From: Argopecten irradians
Lineage: Eukaryota > Mollusca > Bivalvia > Pectinida > Pectinidae
Assembly: GCF_041381155.1 (NCBI RefSeq)
Contig: NC_091144.1
Location: forward strand, 20,469,544-20,533,543
DNA length: 64,000 nucleotides
Reading direction: 5' to 3'
The position numbers and the translations under genes were made by a program. Positions within the stretch are counted from its first letter, which is position 1. The number at the start of each line of letters is the position of its first letter. Shown piece by piece: positions 1 through 12,195 of the stretch. The notes beneath the pieces are model-generated. The model was not told the origin of the DNA and searched no databases. It was given only the letters and a program-made list of their open reading frames with translations.

Positions 1-198
1 TACACATAACGAGAAAAAAACGCGTGTACTGTATATAAATGATTAAAAAAAAACAGTTAAAGACTATAAATACGTGGTGAATATTTGAGCTCATGGACAT
101 AATTATATCTTAACTTAGCGTGATGACTGTAAATTAATTTGAACCCAAAACGTAATTCGATTTTTGACAATGCAAGGACGCGAGCGTTGAGTACGTAC

Positions 199-340
199 CA
201 GCGTTAGCTCCCGTGATAATAGCCGTCTTTCCCGTGAGGTCGGCCTTACTAGTACACCTGCCCTTGATCTTCTCCAGGTAGATCTTTATGATGACCGCCA
301 TGATCCCCACCACTATCGACACCCACCACACCCACCACAT
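199..340 (-). CDS. Retinol dehydrogenase-like SDR, first coding exon (gene continues off the left edge)
   Basis: Reading leftward from the ATG at 340-338, the exon encodes 47 residues plus one base. They begin MWWVWWVSIVVGIMAVIIKI, a hydrophobic N-terminal membrane anchor, followed by a basic stretch (YLEKIKGRCTSKADL) and then GKTAIITGANAG. The last motif is the start of the Rossmann fold TGxxxGxG cofactor site of classical short-chain dehydrogenases. Membrane anchor, basic linker and ITGAN together are typical of the RDH11/12/13/14 group, which reduces or oxidises retinoids and other lipid aldehydes on endoplasmic reticulum or mitochondrial membranes using NADP(H). The exon ends at a good donor (G then GTACGT, complement of 198-193), so the glycine motif is split by an intron. 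The catalytic Tyr-x-x-x-Lys is not in the window. The family assignment is sound, the exact member uncertain. Confidence 0.8.
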
Positions 341-3220
341 CGCGGTCAGCTGGGGAAATTAGACAAAACCTAAAATGTGATCCATCATTAACAAGGTAAC
401 ACACTGCGGGAACCCATAATCAGCCGCCCGGAAATGATGTACATACGTTTCCTTTTCGACGCCATCATTGTTTGTGTTTGTTTTTTCGAGCAACGATTCT
501 AAATGATAAATCACTTCTCTATCTATTACTGGTATTTTATTTGATAAATCAGGTACTACAAAATGTACCGCATATTTCCTTTGTACTTACCCTAACATTT
601 ATGCATGTTAGACTATTAGTACTTGGAGCGGGATTTTTTTGATATTTTACTTCACATATATGTTAACATATAAACAAATACTGATTTGTTATTTTGCTGT
701 GCTGTTTCGACATTATTTGTTAAAAAGTTGAAATAAAATGTCTTTTTATATTATTATTATGCGTTACTTTTGGTAAAATTTACTTATTTTTGCAAACGAA
801 TAATGTTACAAAATTAATTACATAATGTACAAAAACTATATAACACTTCATATTATAATCATTAACAGATGGTGTCTCACATCTATCAACCATGATAATC
901 CCAGATTGGCGGAGGAAATGTTTCAAGTACAGTAGGTAGGTCAAAGTTTGAGTTACATTTTCTATTATTTATTAATGTATTATCAATATACCTATGTTGA
1001 TAATGACCTTTTGTTTTGTAAGCTTCAATTTATTTAACTTTTCCCATTTATCTAACTTTGTTTTGATTTGCCTGCAACAAATATAAACCGACCGATGCAA
1101 AAACAGCATCGTTTTAACCGTCCTTTGAAATGTATTTACTTCCCTGCCTTTTATGACATATACATAAATATGTATTATATCTGTAGCACTTACTGCATGC
1201 TGTAAATATATTGCATATGCCTTTGATTTTGTAGAGTTCATGGAGAAAACACCGAAAAGAAGATTTAATTTTGCGAAGGAATAATAACCAGGTTTAATAA
1301 CTTGGTATTTATATCAGGTCATTCCTTTGAAAAGCAATATCATGTTTCTGGTGTTTTTGTATGTTTTAGTGATACGCCAGGTCGTTTTGGTAAATTTGAA
1401 AATTGAAACTTTAAGAAGTTCTGGTGATTTTAAAAATAGTCCGTTGGTCATTTACATTTTAGATCCATTTTGTTTTTCACTTCGCCCCAGAAGATACTGC
1501 CGTGATATGACTTAAGAGAATGATTGATTTATTAAAGTCAAGTCTTGTATTATTCTGAATTACTTGTGTAAATTTAATACTATAGCTTATTGTATATTAA
1601 GTTGAGGTTGAAGTTACGTAAAGATTATTTCCCGATACAGAATCTAAATAGAAATCCTCTTCACTGGCAAATCATACCCTAATTATAATAAATCAAATGT
1701 ATACTATACTGGCCATCAGTCTCTAACATATTTTTAAAAAATCACTAAAATTAATTCGTTTTGTGTCTGTGACATTATCTGATTCTAGCGATATATTCTA
1801 GTATTAGACTTCTGCTATGAAAATCCAAAGTTATCAATACATTAAATTTAGTGTCTGATGGCCAGTCTAACATTTTTAAATTATATATCTTAGTTCATAT
1901 AAATAGTAGGATAATTAAAAATCCTCATGGGACTTAGTATGGATTTCTATTAAAAGCACGAATCAAATGTATGTATTAGGTAATACAGAGGGCGTATTAG
2001 AATTTGTATCATGTACACTGGAAATTGATCCGGTTACACATGTGTTTCACTCGTGTAAACAGTGTAAACAGACAAACGTGTGTAGTGACTTAGCACTAAT
2101 GTCCCCAAGATAAGGTAAGCAATGCGACACCCATTACAACAGGAAAGCTTCATATAAGTGTTCCTTACATTACATCTGGTGATTACTATAAGACATCAAT
2201 ACGCCTCCACACATGTTCGGATATACACGTGTGTTCAGTTCACACATGTGGAACGAATTAGCTTCAAGCACTGTACATATATATGCGGCATATATATTGA
2301 TATTATACGTGCAATACTTGGTCTTATGTGTTATTCAGGATTCCAAATTCTCAGATATAATAAGATATTCTCATCCAATCGATTCGCAACTTACCTCACA
2401 AACGATGCGTTTGGAAACAGGTCAGAAGAACTTGAATTATCCTGCAGGACTCTGCTTATCACACTGATAAACACATTGTTTACATGCGGTTCATTGATCC
2501 AGGGTCTTCTAAATGTTTAAATGTCAATGCAGCTGGGTTAGTAAAACGCTTAGCATATAGCAAATATGGCGCCTTCTGTTTGAAAAATATCATCTGTATA
2601 CATTTTGTGCTACTAAATAAAATCAAACAAATTAGATATTTCCCCATCACATTGTGTTGTCTTTTTACATTATAATCTGATAATATGTCAAGTAAAATAA
2701 CACAAACTACGTATACTGTCTTATCCAATTCATTTGAACGGTTCGTGCCAAACCCTTCGTGTCAAACATACTAACAGCTTCAGTTTGCCATGGATGTGAT
2801 TTTTTACCTATAATTCCCATATAATTCAAAACTCCCACAAAAAAAAAAAAAAAAAAAAAAAAAAACCACTTGTCAGTGTGTAGGCCTGAATGTTGAAGAT
2901 TGGGGTTTTTCTTATATTTTGACGTATGTATAATAAAAAATGCTACCCACTTTGCGTCCTTATTAAAACTACTACGATTACATGACCTTTCTGCTTTCTA
3001 TCTTCCACCAAGAACAGTTCTTGCATCCCAGAAGCGTCGTTTTATCAAAGAAATTCTTTATGAAAAAGACAAAATCCCTTTTCTAAATACACGAGTCCCT
3101 AAACATTTACTATGTATACTATGAAAGGTTCAGAAACAACGAACATATTACCGACTTGTTTCAATGTGTCATTTGACAAAAACTTTATTTTATAGGATAT
3201 CGAATTTATTACACAATAAT
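341..3220. other. Intergenic region between RDH-like gene and LU-B
   Basis: This holds the upstream region of the minus-strand RDH-like gene and the 3' flank of LU-B. It is AT-rich, with a run of about 26 A at 2840-2866. Possible minus-strand polyadenylation signals for LU-B (TTTATT on the plus strand) lie at 3184 and 3206. Open frames near 2158-2520 and 2900-3124 show no domain, splice context or homology that I recognise. Confidence 0.5.
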
Positions 3221-6200
3221 TTAAATTACAGTGAAATTAGGAGCAAAGGTTGAAGGTCTTCTTGAACTGCCAGATGAGGCGGAACTTCCTGGACTTTTCG
3301 ATGATGGTGGGTTAATTTTTGAGGTTGCAGGAACTTTTACCGTAGTGGTGGGAGGCACTGGAGTTGATGGAACAGTTGATGGCGCTGTGGAAGGCACCGG
3401 AGTTGATGGAACAGTTGATGGCGCTGTTGAAGGCACTGGAGTTGATGGAACAGTTGATGGCGCTGTTGAAGGCACTGGAGTTGATGGAACAGTTGATGGC
3501 GCTGTTGAAGGCACTGGAGTTGATGGAACAGTTGATGGCGCTGTTGAAGGCACTGGAGTTGCAGCAGGAGTAACCGGTTTTGTGGTGGTTGCAGTTGCAT
3601 TACCAAACAGTGTCGGCATCACTACATTTGCAAAATAATGCAAATTCATTTATAAGCAATAATTAATTAATTCATATGTGCATTCAGTTCAGAGCCGAAA
3701 GCTTTACAAGTAATGCTTTAGTAGAATGTAATTGTCAAATATCTTACAAAAGTATTTCAAGATTGATATTACGGTTATATGGTATTTTTGAAGACCCTTT
3801 TTTAATTCACAAATGTTTTCCTAAGCGTTATAATTAACATATCATAAGTACCGTAAAAACTACAAGCTTTGTACTGCATCTTATTCATGCCTACGGATTC
3901 TTACTTTTTCTCAATTAATTGTCAAATTTCTTTCAAAAGTATTTCAAGATTGATATTACGTTAATATGATATTATTGAAGACCCTTTTGAATTCACAAAT
4001 ATTTTCCTCATCGTTATGATTAACATATCGAAATTTTGAAATGTTGTCAAATAATTTCTTATTTTTTAGGGGACTTTGTCGATCTATTCAACATTATTGT
4101 AGACATAACAACATCAAAATGCAACTAAAAAAACTTTTATAGACCGTTTATGCTTGACCACATTCAGATTATACTAAAAAACACAAAAGGAACCAAAGAT
4201 ATGTATAAGTTAAATAAAGTGAATACATTGAGGAACACAGCATAAAATGGGAAAATGTGACACACTATACACAGAAAGTTTGGCAACATTATTACAAGAT
4301 TCTTTTTATATAATTACAAAAGACACAAATATTCACTGGTTCCAATACAGATTACAAAACAAAATACTTCCAACCAATTCATACTTAAAAAAAATAAAGT
4401 ACCAAATGACACATGCAACCTTTGTAATGAAGAGATGGAGTCAATTGAACATATGTTTTGGAATCGCCTAAAAGTTAAGCAAATATGGGATAATATTACA
4501 CAGTGGGTTTTTGATACATCGCATACAGCTTTGAATTTAGACATAAAGAAGGTATTATTTAGTTTTGCAGATGTAGAAATAAAAGAAAATTTCATTCTAA
4601 TCAACTTTGTTATACTTTTCTCAAAATACTATATATATATATATGGTGTCAAGAAAGAAGACAAACTAAAACATAACCGAATTAAAAACATACCTTTCAA
4701 AAATGCACAAAATACATAAAACAATTGCCCAAAAACAAAACAACTTAAAAGGAATATACTTTAACATGGCAGGACATCCAACAAATATTCAATGTTAAAA
4801 ACTAAATTCAAAAATCTATCTTCTACAAATATATACATAATGTAGATATGATGAGAAACATTAGATTTTTGTAAAGACTACATTTATATGCTGATCTGTT
4901 TTTTCTAGTACAGTTGTTAAATTTCAATCTGTTTATCTATCCATTAATCATAAATAGACTATGAAAGATTAAGTGAAAGAGATGTTTTTTGTGATAAATG
5001 TCTATGTTTATGGTATGAATGTGATGAGTCATCTAGTACAAGTATGTAAGTGGTGTGGTGAATGAGAGCCCTCCTGTGTGGGGACATTTGTTTATATTTT
5101 TGAAGGCTGACCCCAAGGCCCCTACCTTGACAGACTTCAGATGTATAACATGTCTGGGGTATTAAATGTTTTTGTGTTTAAAACAAACATATCGTAAGTA
5201 CCGTAAAAAATACATGCTTTTTATTACATTTTATCCATGCCTACGGATTCTTACTTTTTCTCAGCTCAAAACAATCCCGCTTGTTACATTCCGAGTCCTT
5301 GCAGCAGGCATCACAGATTTTGATCCCAGAAGCTTCAGACGCTCTGGTCTGGAGACCATTTTTTATCATTCCTTCACACAACTGAATAAAAGAACAATAC
5401 ATTTCTGTACATTAACTTATTTATTATCAAATTAATTTAGCGTTTTTATGTTTATGTTTCTCTCGTGGTGATTCTATTTGCATTTTTATGTTTACGATTC
5501 TCTCGTGTTAAACTATTTGTGTTTTTTTTTGTTTACGATTCTTTCGTTGGGATTTTATTTGCGTTGTTATGTTAACGATTCTTTCGTGATTATTTCGTTG
5601 GCGTTGTTATGTTTGTGATTCTCTCTTGATGATTCTATTTGCATTTTTATATTTACGATTCTCTCGTGGTAATTCTTTTCGCGTTTTTATGTTTACGATT
5701 ATCTCTTAGTGATTCTATTTGCGTTTTATGTTAACGATTATCTCGTGTTATTCTATTTGCGTTTTTATGATTACGATTCTCTCCTGGTGATTTAATTTGC
5801 GTTTTTATGTTTACGATTTTCTCGTGTTATTCTATTTGCGTTTTTATGTTTACGATTCTCTTGTGATGATTCTATTTGCGTTTTGAGTTACGAGTCTCTC
5901 GTGGTGAATCTAATATATTTCGTATTGCACGCGATCTCGGAAATTAATCGTACGCGAAAATAAGTTGATTTCATTAATAATCAGTACCTGTAATATCCAA
6001 GACCTAGGTATAAATGTACTTCTGAATAAAGTGTGAGAGGCTGTGTAGTATACACTGTACATTGTGTCTCCACATCTGATATAACTGAAGATATGCATAT
6101 TCTATGAGAGAATAGAAAATATCACTCTATATCTCTCTTTAGACCCTGTGCCTTGGATAAACTGTAAAACACGTAATCACGCCAAGTTCCCGAAATCGAC

Positions 6201-9200
6201 TACAGAGATTGGAAAATCATGAGTGAAAAGATTTTTATATTTTCAGAAGAAAAATCATGGGAGAGTATATTTTAGAACATAAGATTCCATGTTTCCACAG
6301 TGGATAAAAAGAAAAATAGAACGTGGCAAATATTTCATGTTTGAAAACAAGACAAAATAGTGGAGAAATGTTTAAAGAAATAGAGTTAAAACATGACATA
6401 GTTTCAGGTTTTGCGTTTAAAAAAAAAAATGCCTTAAAAGTTAGACCTCTGGAATCTAAGGGAGAATTACAGACAATGAAATAATATTTCTCACATTTTA
6501 CAGGGGAACAATTGGATTAGGTAATACAGTGGCCAGTGTTGTTTTAAATGTTTTCATAGAGAAAATATATTGAAGATATAAACTAACAAAATAATCAGAT
6601 TTTGTGAACTTACATGTTTCTCCTCGCACCGGAAGTTGTACTTGATCTGACTTCCTCCCAAAATATGGATAGATGTGGCGCACACCTATCACAGAAATGG
6701 AAATATTCAACTACACGTGTGTTAATTGAAATCATAATATACAGCACATGTGTGTTAATTAAAATCAAAATATACAACACATTGGTGTTAATTAAGATCA
6801 AAATATTCAACTACACGTGTGTTAATTAAGATCATAACATACAGCACACGTGTGTTAATTAAGATCAAAATATACCCCACGCGTGTGTTAATTAAGATCA
6901 TATAATACGACACATGTGTGTTGATTAAGATCAAAATATTCAACTACATGTGTGTTAATTGAAATCAAAATATACAACACGCGTGTGTTAATTAAGATCA
7001 AAATATAATACACACGTGTACATACATTGTAGTCAGTGAGGAAATAAGAATAGGATAATCATGCATACGAAATCCATTAAAATTTGACCAATCAATCAAT
7101 GAATGAATTAAATAAACCAATAAATATTGGATGATTGATTTTACATAAGCTGAATTGATTGAAACATTTAATATTATAGATATATCAGGGATTCGGCTAT
7201 TTAGGATTGATAAATTTTGTTGATCATTTTTCTTGTATAATCAGAAACATATATCTATACAATACCTCGATCGATCAATTAGATAATCTGAATTTTAAAA
7301 GACCATAAAATACTGATCAATTAATTTTCGATATGGTGATGGATACATTAGTCCCGCTGACCTGTGTATCTGTACAGACGTCCCTCTCGGTACAGGAAGC
7401 CGCCCCGGACACCAAGTGGTCACAGTCTAGGCAACGGAGGCTTTTATCATCTAGTGGTTCTGGAACAAAATGTGAAATAGTCTCAATCAGTTTTATAAAA
7501 ATGAACAGTTGAAATTAGAATACATCAGCGTATTTAATATGTTGAAAACTTTAAACTTGATAAGAATTGGACTTTATTGACAGAGAGAAGGAAATATTCT
7601 TTACAGGTTGGGGAAATAAGTATTTAATATAAACTTTATTTGATTTGTCTATAAACATAACATCCAGACATCATTAATTACACTTTTAATATAGTTTGAA
7701 TAGAATTTCGGATGCAAGCGTTTGTGCAACAGTGCGTCATGCAACAGTGGCCATGCGACAGTGTGATTGTCGCATGGCGCATTAACGCACTGTCGCATGA
7801 CACACTGTCGTATTGTCGGACTGTCGCATTTCGGTATCCCCAATTCGACAGTGCGACATATGATCGATATCAGCCACCATATTTTAGAGCTAAGATTTCT
7901 TGTGAGAAGGTCTCAAAAGTAACGTCATGAATATTATTCTGTTGTTACATATAACAGAGTTATCTGTCCTTGCGGGTAGGTATTGACTATGAAGTTATGT
8001 GTTTGCGAGCGTAACGTCATACTTTTCAGAAAAAACGACGTGAATTGTGCTCACAAAATAATGACGTAACAATTGATACCTACCCGCAATGGAGCTAACA
8101 CTGTAATATGCAAAGTGGGAATAATATCTGCTCTCAGTGGAAGATAACTACGCTTAACAAGATGTCAAAGTACAAGTCAATGAATAATATAAATGACGAA
8201 TGATCTTACTTTGCCCACAGAGCTCCGAGTTACATGGTCCTTTAGAGACTACTCCGGGACCCGTATTACAGCACTGAGCACAATTCACGAGGTCACGTGA
8301 CTGACGGGACAAATCTCGGCGGCCATTACCGCCGCCTAAAGTGGCCATGATGGAACATACCTACGACGACACAATATATATATTTAGTACAATATATACG
8401 ACAAGTCTGCAACATCAATTTGTTCGCACAAATTAATCATTTTACTATAAATATATTAGATATATTTATAAAGACGCGATGAATTCTTTATAATTTGACA
8501 AGAATAAAAGTTTAAATTTCTGCCTTCTCTGTTGCGCTGTTTTCAAAATTTAACAAACCAATCTACATTATTGTATACTCTCAATGGTCAGTTTAAAATT
8601 CAAGTAGTAAGTTTGTTACATATATGAGTGTTATGGTTATTGATGAGATTACTGTGGACTTACCGCTGCGGATCTACAACCAGCATTGAACACAGAAATT
8701 AAATTTTTGGTGGTGATTTTTTCCAAAAAGCATTGCTGAAAAATGATATTTATTACATTGTTAAGGTTTCTTTTTCTTTGTATTGTAAACCCTAAAGAAT
8801 GTATGGAGACCTTATAAATGTGTTGTACTGTAGTGCACTTCAAACTTACATTGTAGATATTCACCATAAATTAAACACTCCTGCTTTCATATTTAAAACC
8901 GTTATAAACCATTCACGGCATATATATGCGTCACGGTATCTCCATAAATTAATTTTACAAGCCGATGTAAGTTTCAAAAAATCTAGTAAAGTTTCACATA
9001 TTACCTCCTGGGGGCCACATTTGATTGTTCCTGACCTCTGACATTCGTCGATATCTATCGCTCCATCACACTGCATACACACAACGTCACCCCGTACAAC
9101 TTTAAAAAAGATAGACGATGGACATGTTATTTTACACGTTATATTAATGAACACTTATGCTTTTCTTATAATGGTGAATGCGTGGCGGTTGTGAAAATGT

Positions 9201-10405
9201 TCATACGCTTATCATCATATTTAGAGTGTACTAAAACTGTTACTGTTTTTGTGTAAGCCTTGATTTCTCTATATTGTTTAAGTCAATGAAAACATATTTT
9301 CCAAATGTCGATTTTGTATGGGTATGAACAATTTTTCAGAGTTTACGGCGTTGATAAGTTGTAATAAGTCGTGTATAATCCGGTGTTATTCATATTTACA
9401 ATGATAGATATTTTTATGAACAAACGACTTAAAAAGACCGTAAAACTAATAACATTTAAGAAAAAAATGGGCTTAGGTGATATAACATTTGTGGTGTTTG
9501 ACTCTCAAGCAAACGACCTGGGCCCGGCACCATAAAACTATTCTCAGACAGATTTTATAATTATATATATTTATATAATTCAACATGGACTTGATTAAAA
9601 AGATCTGTCTGAGAAAGTTTTATGGTGCCGCACCCTGGCCTACAGATACTGAAACTTAACACCTATATATGTATTGTATCATTGATTAATAGTTATGTGA
9701 TTGGAGCTAGTGTGAAAATGTGAAGAGAGTTAATTGTATAAGATTATAAAAGATTAACAAATTCTTGGGGGACTTATGAATTACAAATGATGTAAAATGC
9801 CCAAAATGACGACGTTCCACATCTGAAATATCCCAAGAAAATCTTTTGTTTAAATCATGATTAGAGACCAAGCTATGTTATGTTTATGTGTAATCACCAT
9901 CTGGCTAAATTATACTTGTATTACATCTGTATCGTTACATACCATTGCACAACAGCACAAGTAGCCAACCTAAAAGTCAATAAACAAGTGAAATATTAAT
10001 ATCAAAGTCCAAGAATGTCGCATTATGGAATAAAAATATTCTTTATTCGTTTTATGCCCATGTAAAGAGATAAATATTGGGCTCACGACATGTATGTTTT
10101 AGAAATAACTTGAATTTCAAATACGAGTTTTCCTTTAAGGTCTATTAGTGCAAAATACATTCAGCATTGAGTTAATATCGACAATCGTTTATGGTGTGTC
10201 AAACAGGTACATTATTATGATAATTAATAACTAGCAAAAGGTTATCATTGCAATTTGAACAACAAAAGTATTAAAAGTTTTATTAGAAAAGTATCTTAAT
10301 CATTTGAACAAGCATATATAAAATAATACTAATTTGAAGTAAGTTTTCTTGGAGCGAAAAGAAAAAAAGAGGGAAATACATACCGACCACCTGAAGTCTT
10401 TCCAT
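3221..10405 (-). CDS. LU-B: secreted two-domain Ly6/uPAR-like protein with mucin-like tail (9 coding exons, 354 aa)
   Basis: Coding exons, in transcript order: 10405-10384, 9969-9943, 9099-9005, 8735-8664, 8360-8210, 7459-7362, 6685-6614, 5381-5255, 3621-3221. All have AG/GT borders, the phases agree, and the total of 1065 nt gives 354 aa. The first two mini-exons encode the signal peptide MERLQVVGWLLVLLCNG. Then come two cysteine-rich units: VVCMQCDG..., CFLEKITTKN...GCRSAAVCSIM, NCAQCC...PCNSELC; and LRCLDCDH..., VCATSIHILGG..., ICDACC...ECNKRDC. Early C-x2-C and late CxxCC...CN are hallmarks of the Ly6/uPAR (three-finger) fold. The last exon adds a Thr/Pro/Ser tail with a TPVPSTAPSTVPS repeat and no obvious hydrophobic GPI signal, so the product is probably secreted and O-glycosylated. 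Family assignment is by motif. Ligand and function are unknown. Confidence 0.82.
3355..3561 (-). repeat. Coding 39-bp minisatellite (13-aa PST repeat) in the last exon of LU-B
   Basis: Five nearly identical 39-bp units plus a partial one. In the LU-B frame they encode the 13-residue unit TPVPSTAPSTVPS. Unit length is a multiple of three, so copy-number change keeps the frame. The almost perfect identity suggests recent expansion and likely length polymorphism. Confidence 0.9.
3728..4030. repeat. Tandem duplication of intron 8/exon 8 border sequence of LU-B, second copy split by a LINE
   Basis: Unit 1 is 3728-3912. Unit 2 is 3917-4030 and resumes at 5186-5265 after the LINE insertion. The copy at 3838-3912 matches 5188-5264, including the last bases of exon 8 and its donor (CTACGGATTCTTAC on the plus strand). 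It therefore carries a second, probably unused, copy of that splice donor. Confidence 0.75.
4031..5185 (+). mobile_element. 5'-truncated L1/Tx1-like LINE 3' end in intron 8 of LU-B
   Basis: Flanked by a 9-bp direct repeat AACATATCG (4022-4030 and 5186-5194), taken as target-site duplication. Broken plus-strand frames between 4160 and 4640 read NTKGTKDMYKLNK, then IHWFQYRLQNKILPTNSYL, then MESIEHMFWN. This is the C-terminal region of LINE polymerases ending in the zinc-finger (zf-RVT) segment. The remainder to 5185 is a 3' untranslated tail. The element is antisense to its host gene and too short to contain the polymerase core. Confidence 0.75.
5436..5915. repeat. Degenerate ~40-bp tandem repeat in intron 7 of LU-B
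   Basis: About a dozen imperfect units of the form GCGTTTTTATGTTTACGATT followed by CTCTCGTGGTGATTCTATTT. Units differ by small indels. No coding sense. Confidence 0.85.
6707..7020. repeat. ~35-bp minisatellite with ACACGTGTGT palindromes, intron 6 of LU-B
   Basis: About nine units built on TGTGTTAATTAAGATCAAAA with intervening ATATACAACACACGTG-like sequence. Each unit carries a CACGTG or near-CACGTG palindrome. The array lies about 20 bp upstream, in transcript sense, of the acceptor of exon 7 (6685-6614), so it could influence splicing of that exon. Confidence 0.85.
7728..7858. repeat. Cluster of GACAGTGCG / CGCACTGTC direct and inverted repeats
   Basis: In intron 5 of LU-B. Short units such as CGCACTGTCGCATGACACAC and their reverse complements are packed in about 130 bp, producing several small possible hairpins. 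The origin is unclear. Confidence 0.7.
7943..8115. mobile_element. Palindromic MITE (family 'GAGTTAGCTCC')
   Basis: Left arm with ACAGAGTTATCTGTCCTTGC and GGGTAGGTAT; right arm with ATACCTACCCGC and GGAGCTAACACTGTAATATG, an inverted repeat. Inner parts hold ACGTCAT/ATGACGT motifs. Relatives lie at 12150-12195 (half) and 56578-56740 (whole). It sits in intron 5 of LU-B. No coding capacity. Confidence 0.75.
9521..9630. mobile_element. Short palindromic MITE (family 'CGGCACCATAAAA')
   Basis: The left terminus CGGCACCATAAAACT followed by CTCAGACAG is repeated inverted at the right as CTGTCTGAGAAAGTTTTATG and GTGCCG, around an AT-rich loop. A second copy is at 29521-29640. It lies in intron 2 of LU-B. 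Confidence 0.85.
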
Positions 10406-10589
10406 GTCTTGATTATTTCTGAAAAAAATGGAATTCAACATATGATAATATAGTTGATAATTCTGCGAGCGAAGAGTCACGTATAACTACGGAAGGTAAA
10501 AACTCTATGATATGACTCGATCTCTTTATAGCTTTGTCAATTTTAATGCAAACTCTAGTGGGGGGAAAATTGCCAATAGCAGTCTACAG

Positions 10590-10800
10590 CCTAAGACCAA
10601 AAAAATAATATGTCTGTTTAGTGTTACCCGACCGACCCTAATGTTTTACCCCCGACCCTAATACAGAAAGGCGGGATTTCGATCTCAGACTCCGGTTTCG
10701 GCCATTATTTAAGAGTGAAAGACACTAAAAAAATCCTCCCGACCTACCGACCCTATTTTTTTCCAATGTAACCCTAAACAGACATCTTTTTTGGCCTAAG
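10590..10800. mobile_element. MITE with ~40-bp terminal inverted repeats
   Basis: The left end CTAAGACCAAAAAA then ATGTCTGTTTAGTGTTAC matches the inverse of the right end GTAACCCTAAACAGACATC then TTTTTTGGCCTAAG. About 211 bp, no open frame. Just upstream of LU-B. Confidence 0.8.
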
Positions 10801-12149
10801 TTGTATAGAATGATTCTGAGATTGGTCAGATGAAACACAAATAAATGCCTTCGTGTCAGATGGTATTTCCTTGGTACTGATAAACTGGTAAGATAAAGGA
10901 ATGTAAAGTTGATATCAGGATGAATAGAAATGGTTCAAAATCACCTTGACCTATGTCACATGATAGATAATACGTCCATGTCAAGTAAGTTCGAATTAAG
11001 GTTCACTGAATCTCATTGCCACTTTAACCTACTTTTCATGTGTTTGTATTTATAAGTTGTTAACACTGACGTTGCGCACAATGTTCGGTCACTTTTATGT
11101 AACGTCATTGAATGTAAGAAACGTCATTATTTTACAATGTGACGAGCGCAATTGACGTCATTTCCGACATTCGGCAAACCTGCATGACAAGAAAAAAACG
11201 AAATTTTTCGAATACTTTTTGATATTTTCACCAGAGATTTCGCATACGTATATTTGAGCAAAAACCATAATATGGAAATGTTATTTAGAATATTGACTTT
11301 ATGTACAAATTTAGAAAATGAATATCCATAAATAGTAGTTATATGGAAATGTTAAAATTTAGAAAAACAATTAATATATTATACCAATTTATAACTAAAT
11401 TGTTATAATTTATAACATAGACACGAATGTACCATAAGATTTCCATATTATGGAATAGATGTCCTTTGTAAAAGTTGGATCATCCCTCCTGGCTTTAATA
11501 TTAATGTATTATTCAATCCTAACCATTCCAAGTGTAACTGACAAAAACAGGATGTAACCACCATTGAAACATTCTACATCTCCATATCTTTTTGCCCCTT
11601 TAAAGATACAAATTGTTTTTAAAACATTCAGCAAAACGATAAATTTTAATATTTGTAGACTTTTTTTATCAAAAATTTAGACAATTCTAAGCAAACGTGT
11701 CAGTCCTTACATTAATTACATTACATTAATTAAATGTGTGTGAATTATTAAAAATTAAAAAAAATGTTTTTTTTTTTAGAAAACATGAGAGTACTTTGTA
11801 TTTTTCTTTTAGGAGTGCTCGTAAACAAGAAATAATAATTCTATGTTTGATTCCTTCTGATTTGAAATCTACATTATAGGTTTGACAAATTATATTTTCA
11901 TAACCGATGTGCATACGCATTCCATTGTTATTGATTTATGCTTGTATTTTTAGCTGTTTTTGAACATAAAATAAACAATATTCCTTTCGCGAGATAACAA
12001 TGAGTGAGTCCCACAGCGAATTCAAAGGTTTCGCGAAATATTTAATAATTACAGAATGTAAATACAGTGTATCTTAACATCCCTTGATAGGAAATACGTG
12101 TTTTTTTGAGAATATGTTAAAACAAACAAAGACGCGAAATATTCCGTCT

Positions 12150-12195
12150 TTGCATATTACAGAGTTAGCTCCCTTGTAGGTAGGTATCCAGTTAT
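12150..12195. mobile_element. Partial copy of the 'GAGTTAGCTCC' MITE
   Basis: TTTGCATATTACAGAGTTAG then CTCCCTTG and TAGGTAGGTAT matches the outer arm of the elements at 7943-8115 and 56578-56740. The other arm was not found, so this is a one-armed remnant. Confidence 0.6.

Noticed and set aside
2158-2520. 120-residue plus-strand frame
   Set aside because: No recognised domain, no splice or conservation support, composition expected of AT-rich DNA.
2900-3124. 74-residue plus-strand frame
   Set aside because: Somewhat protein-like but with no family match by eye and no partner exon. Might be an old transposon piece; too weak to annotate.
3231-3638. Plus-strand open frame opposite the PST repeat (GVDGTVDGAVEGT repeats)
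   Set aside because: It is the complement of the LU-B tail exon, whose splice phase and family context support the minus strand. The repeat keeps all frames open.
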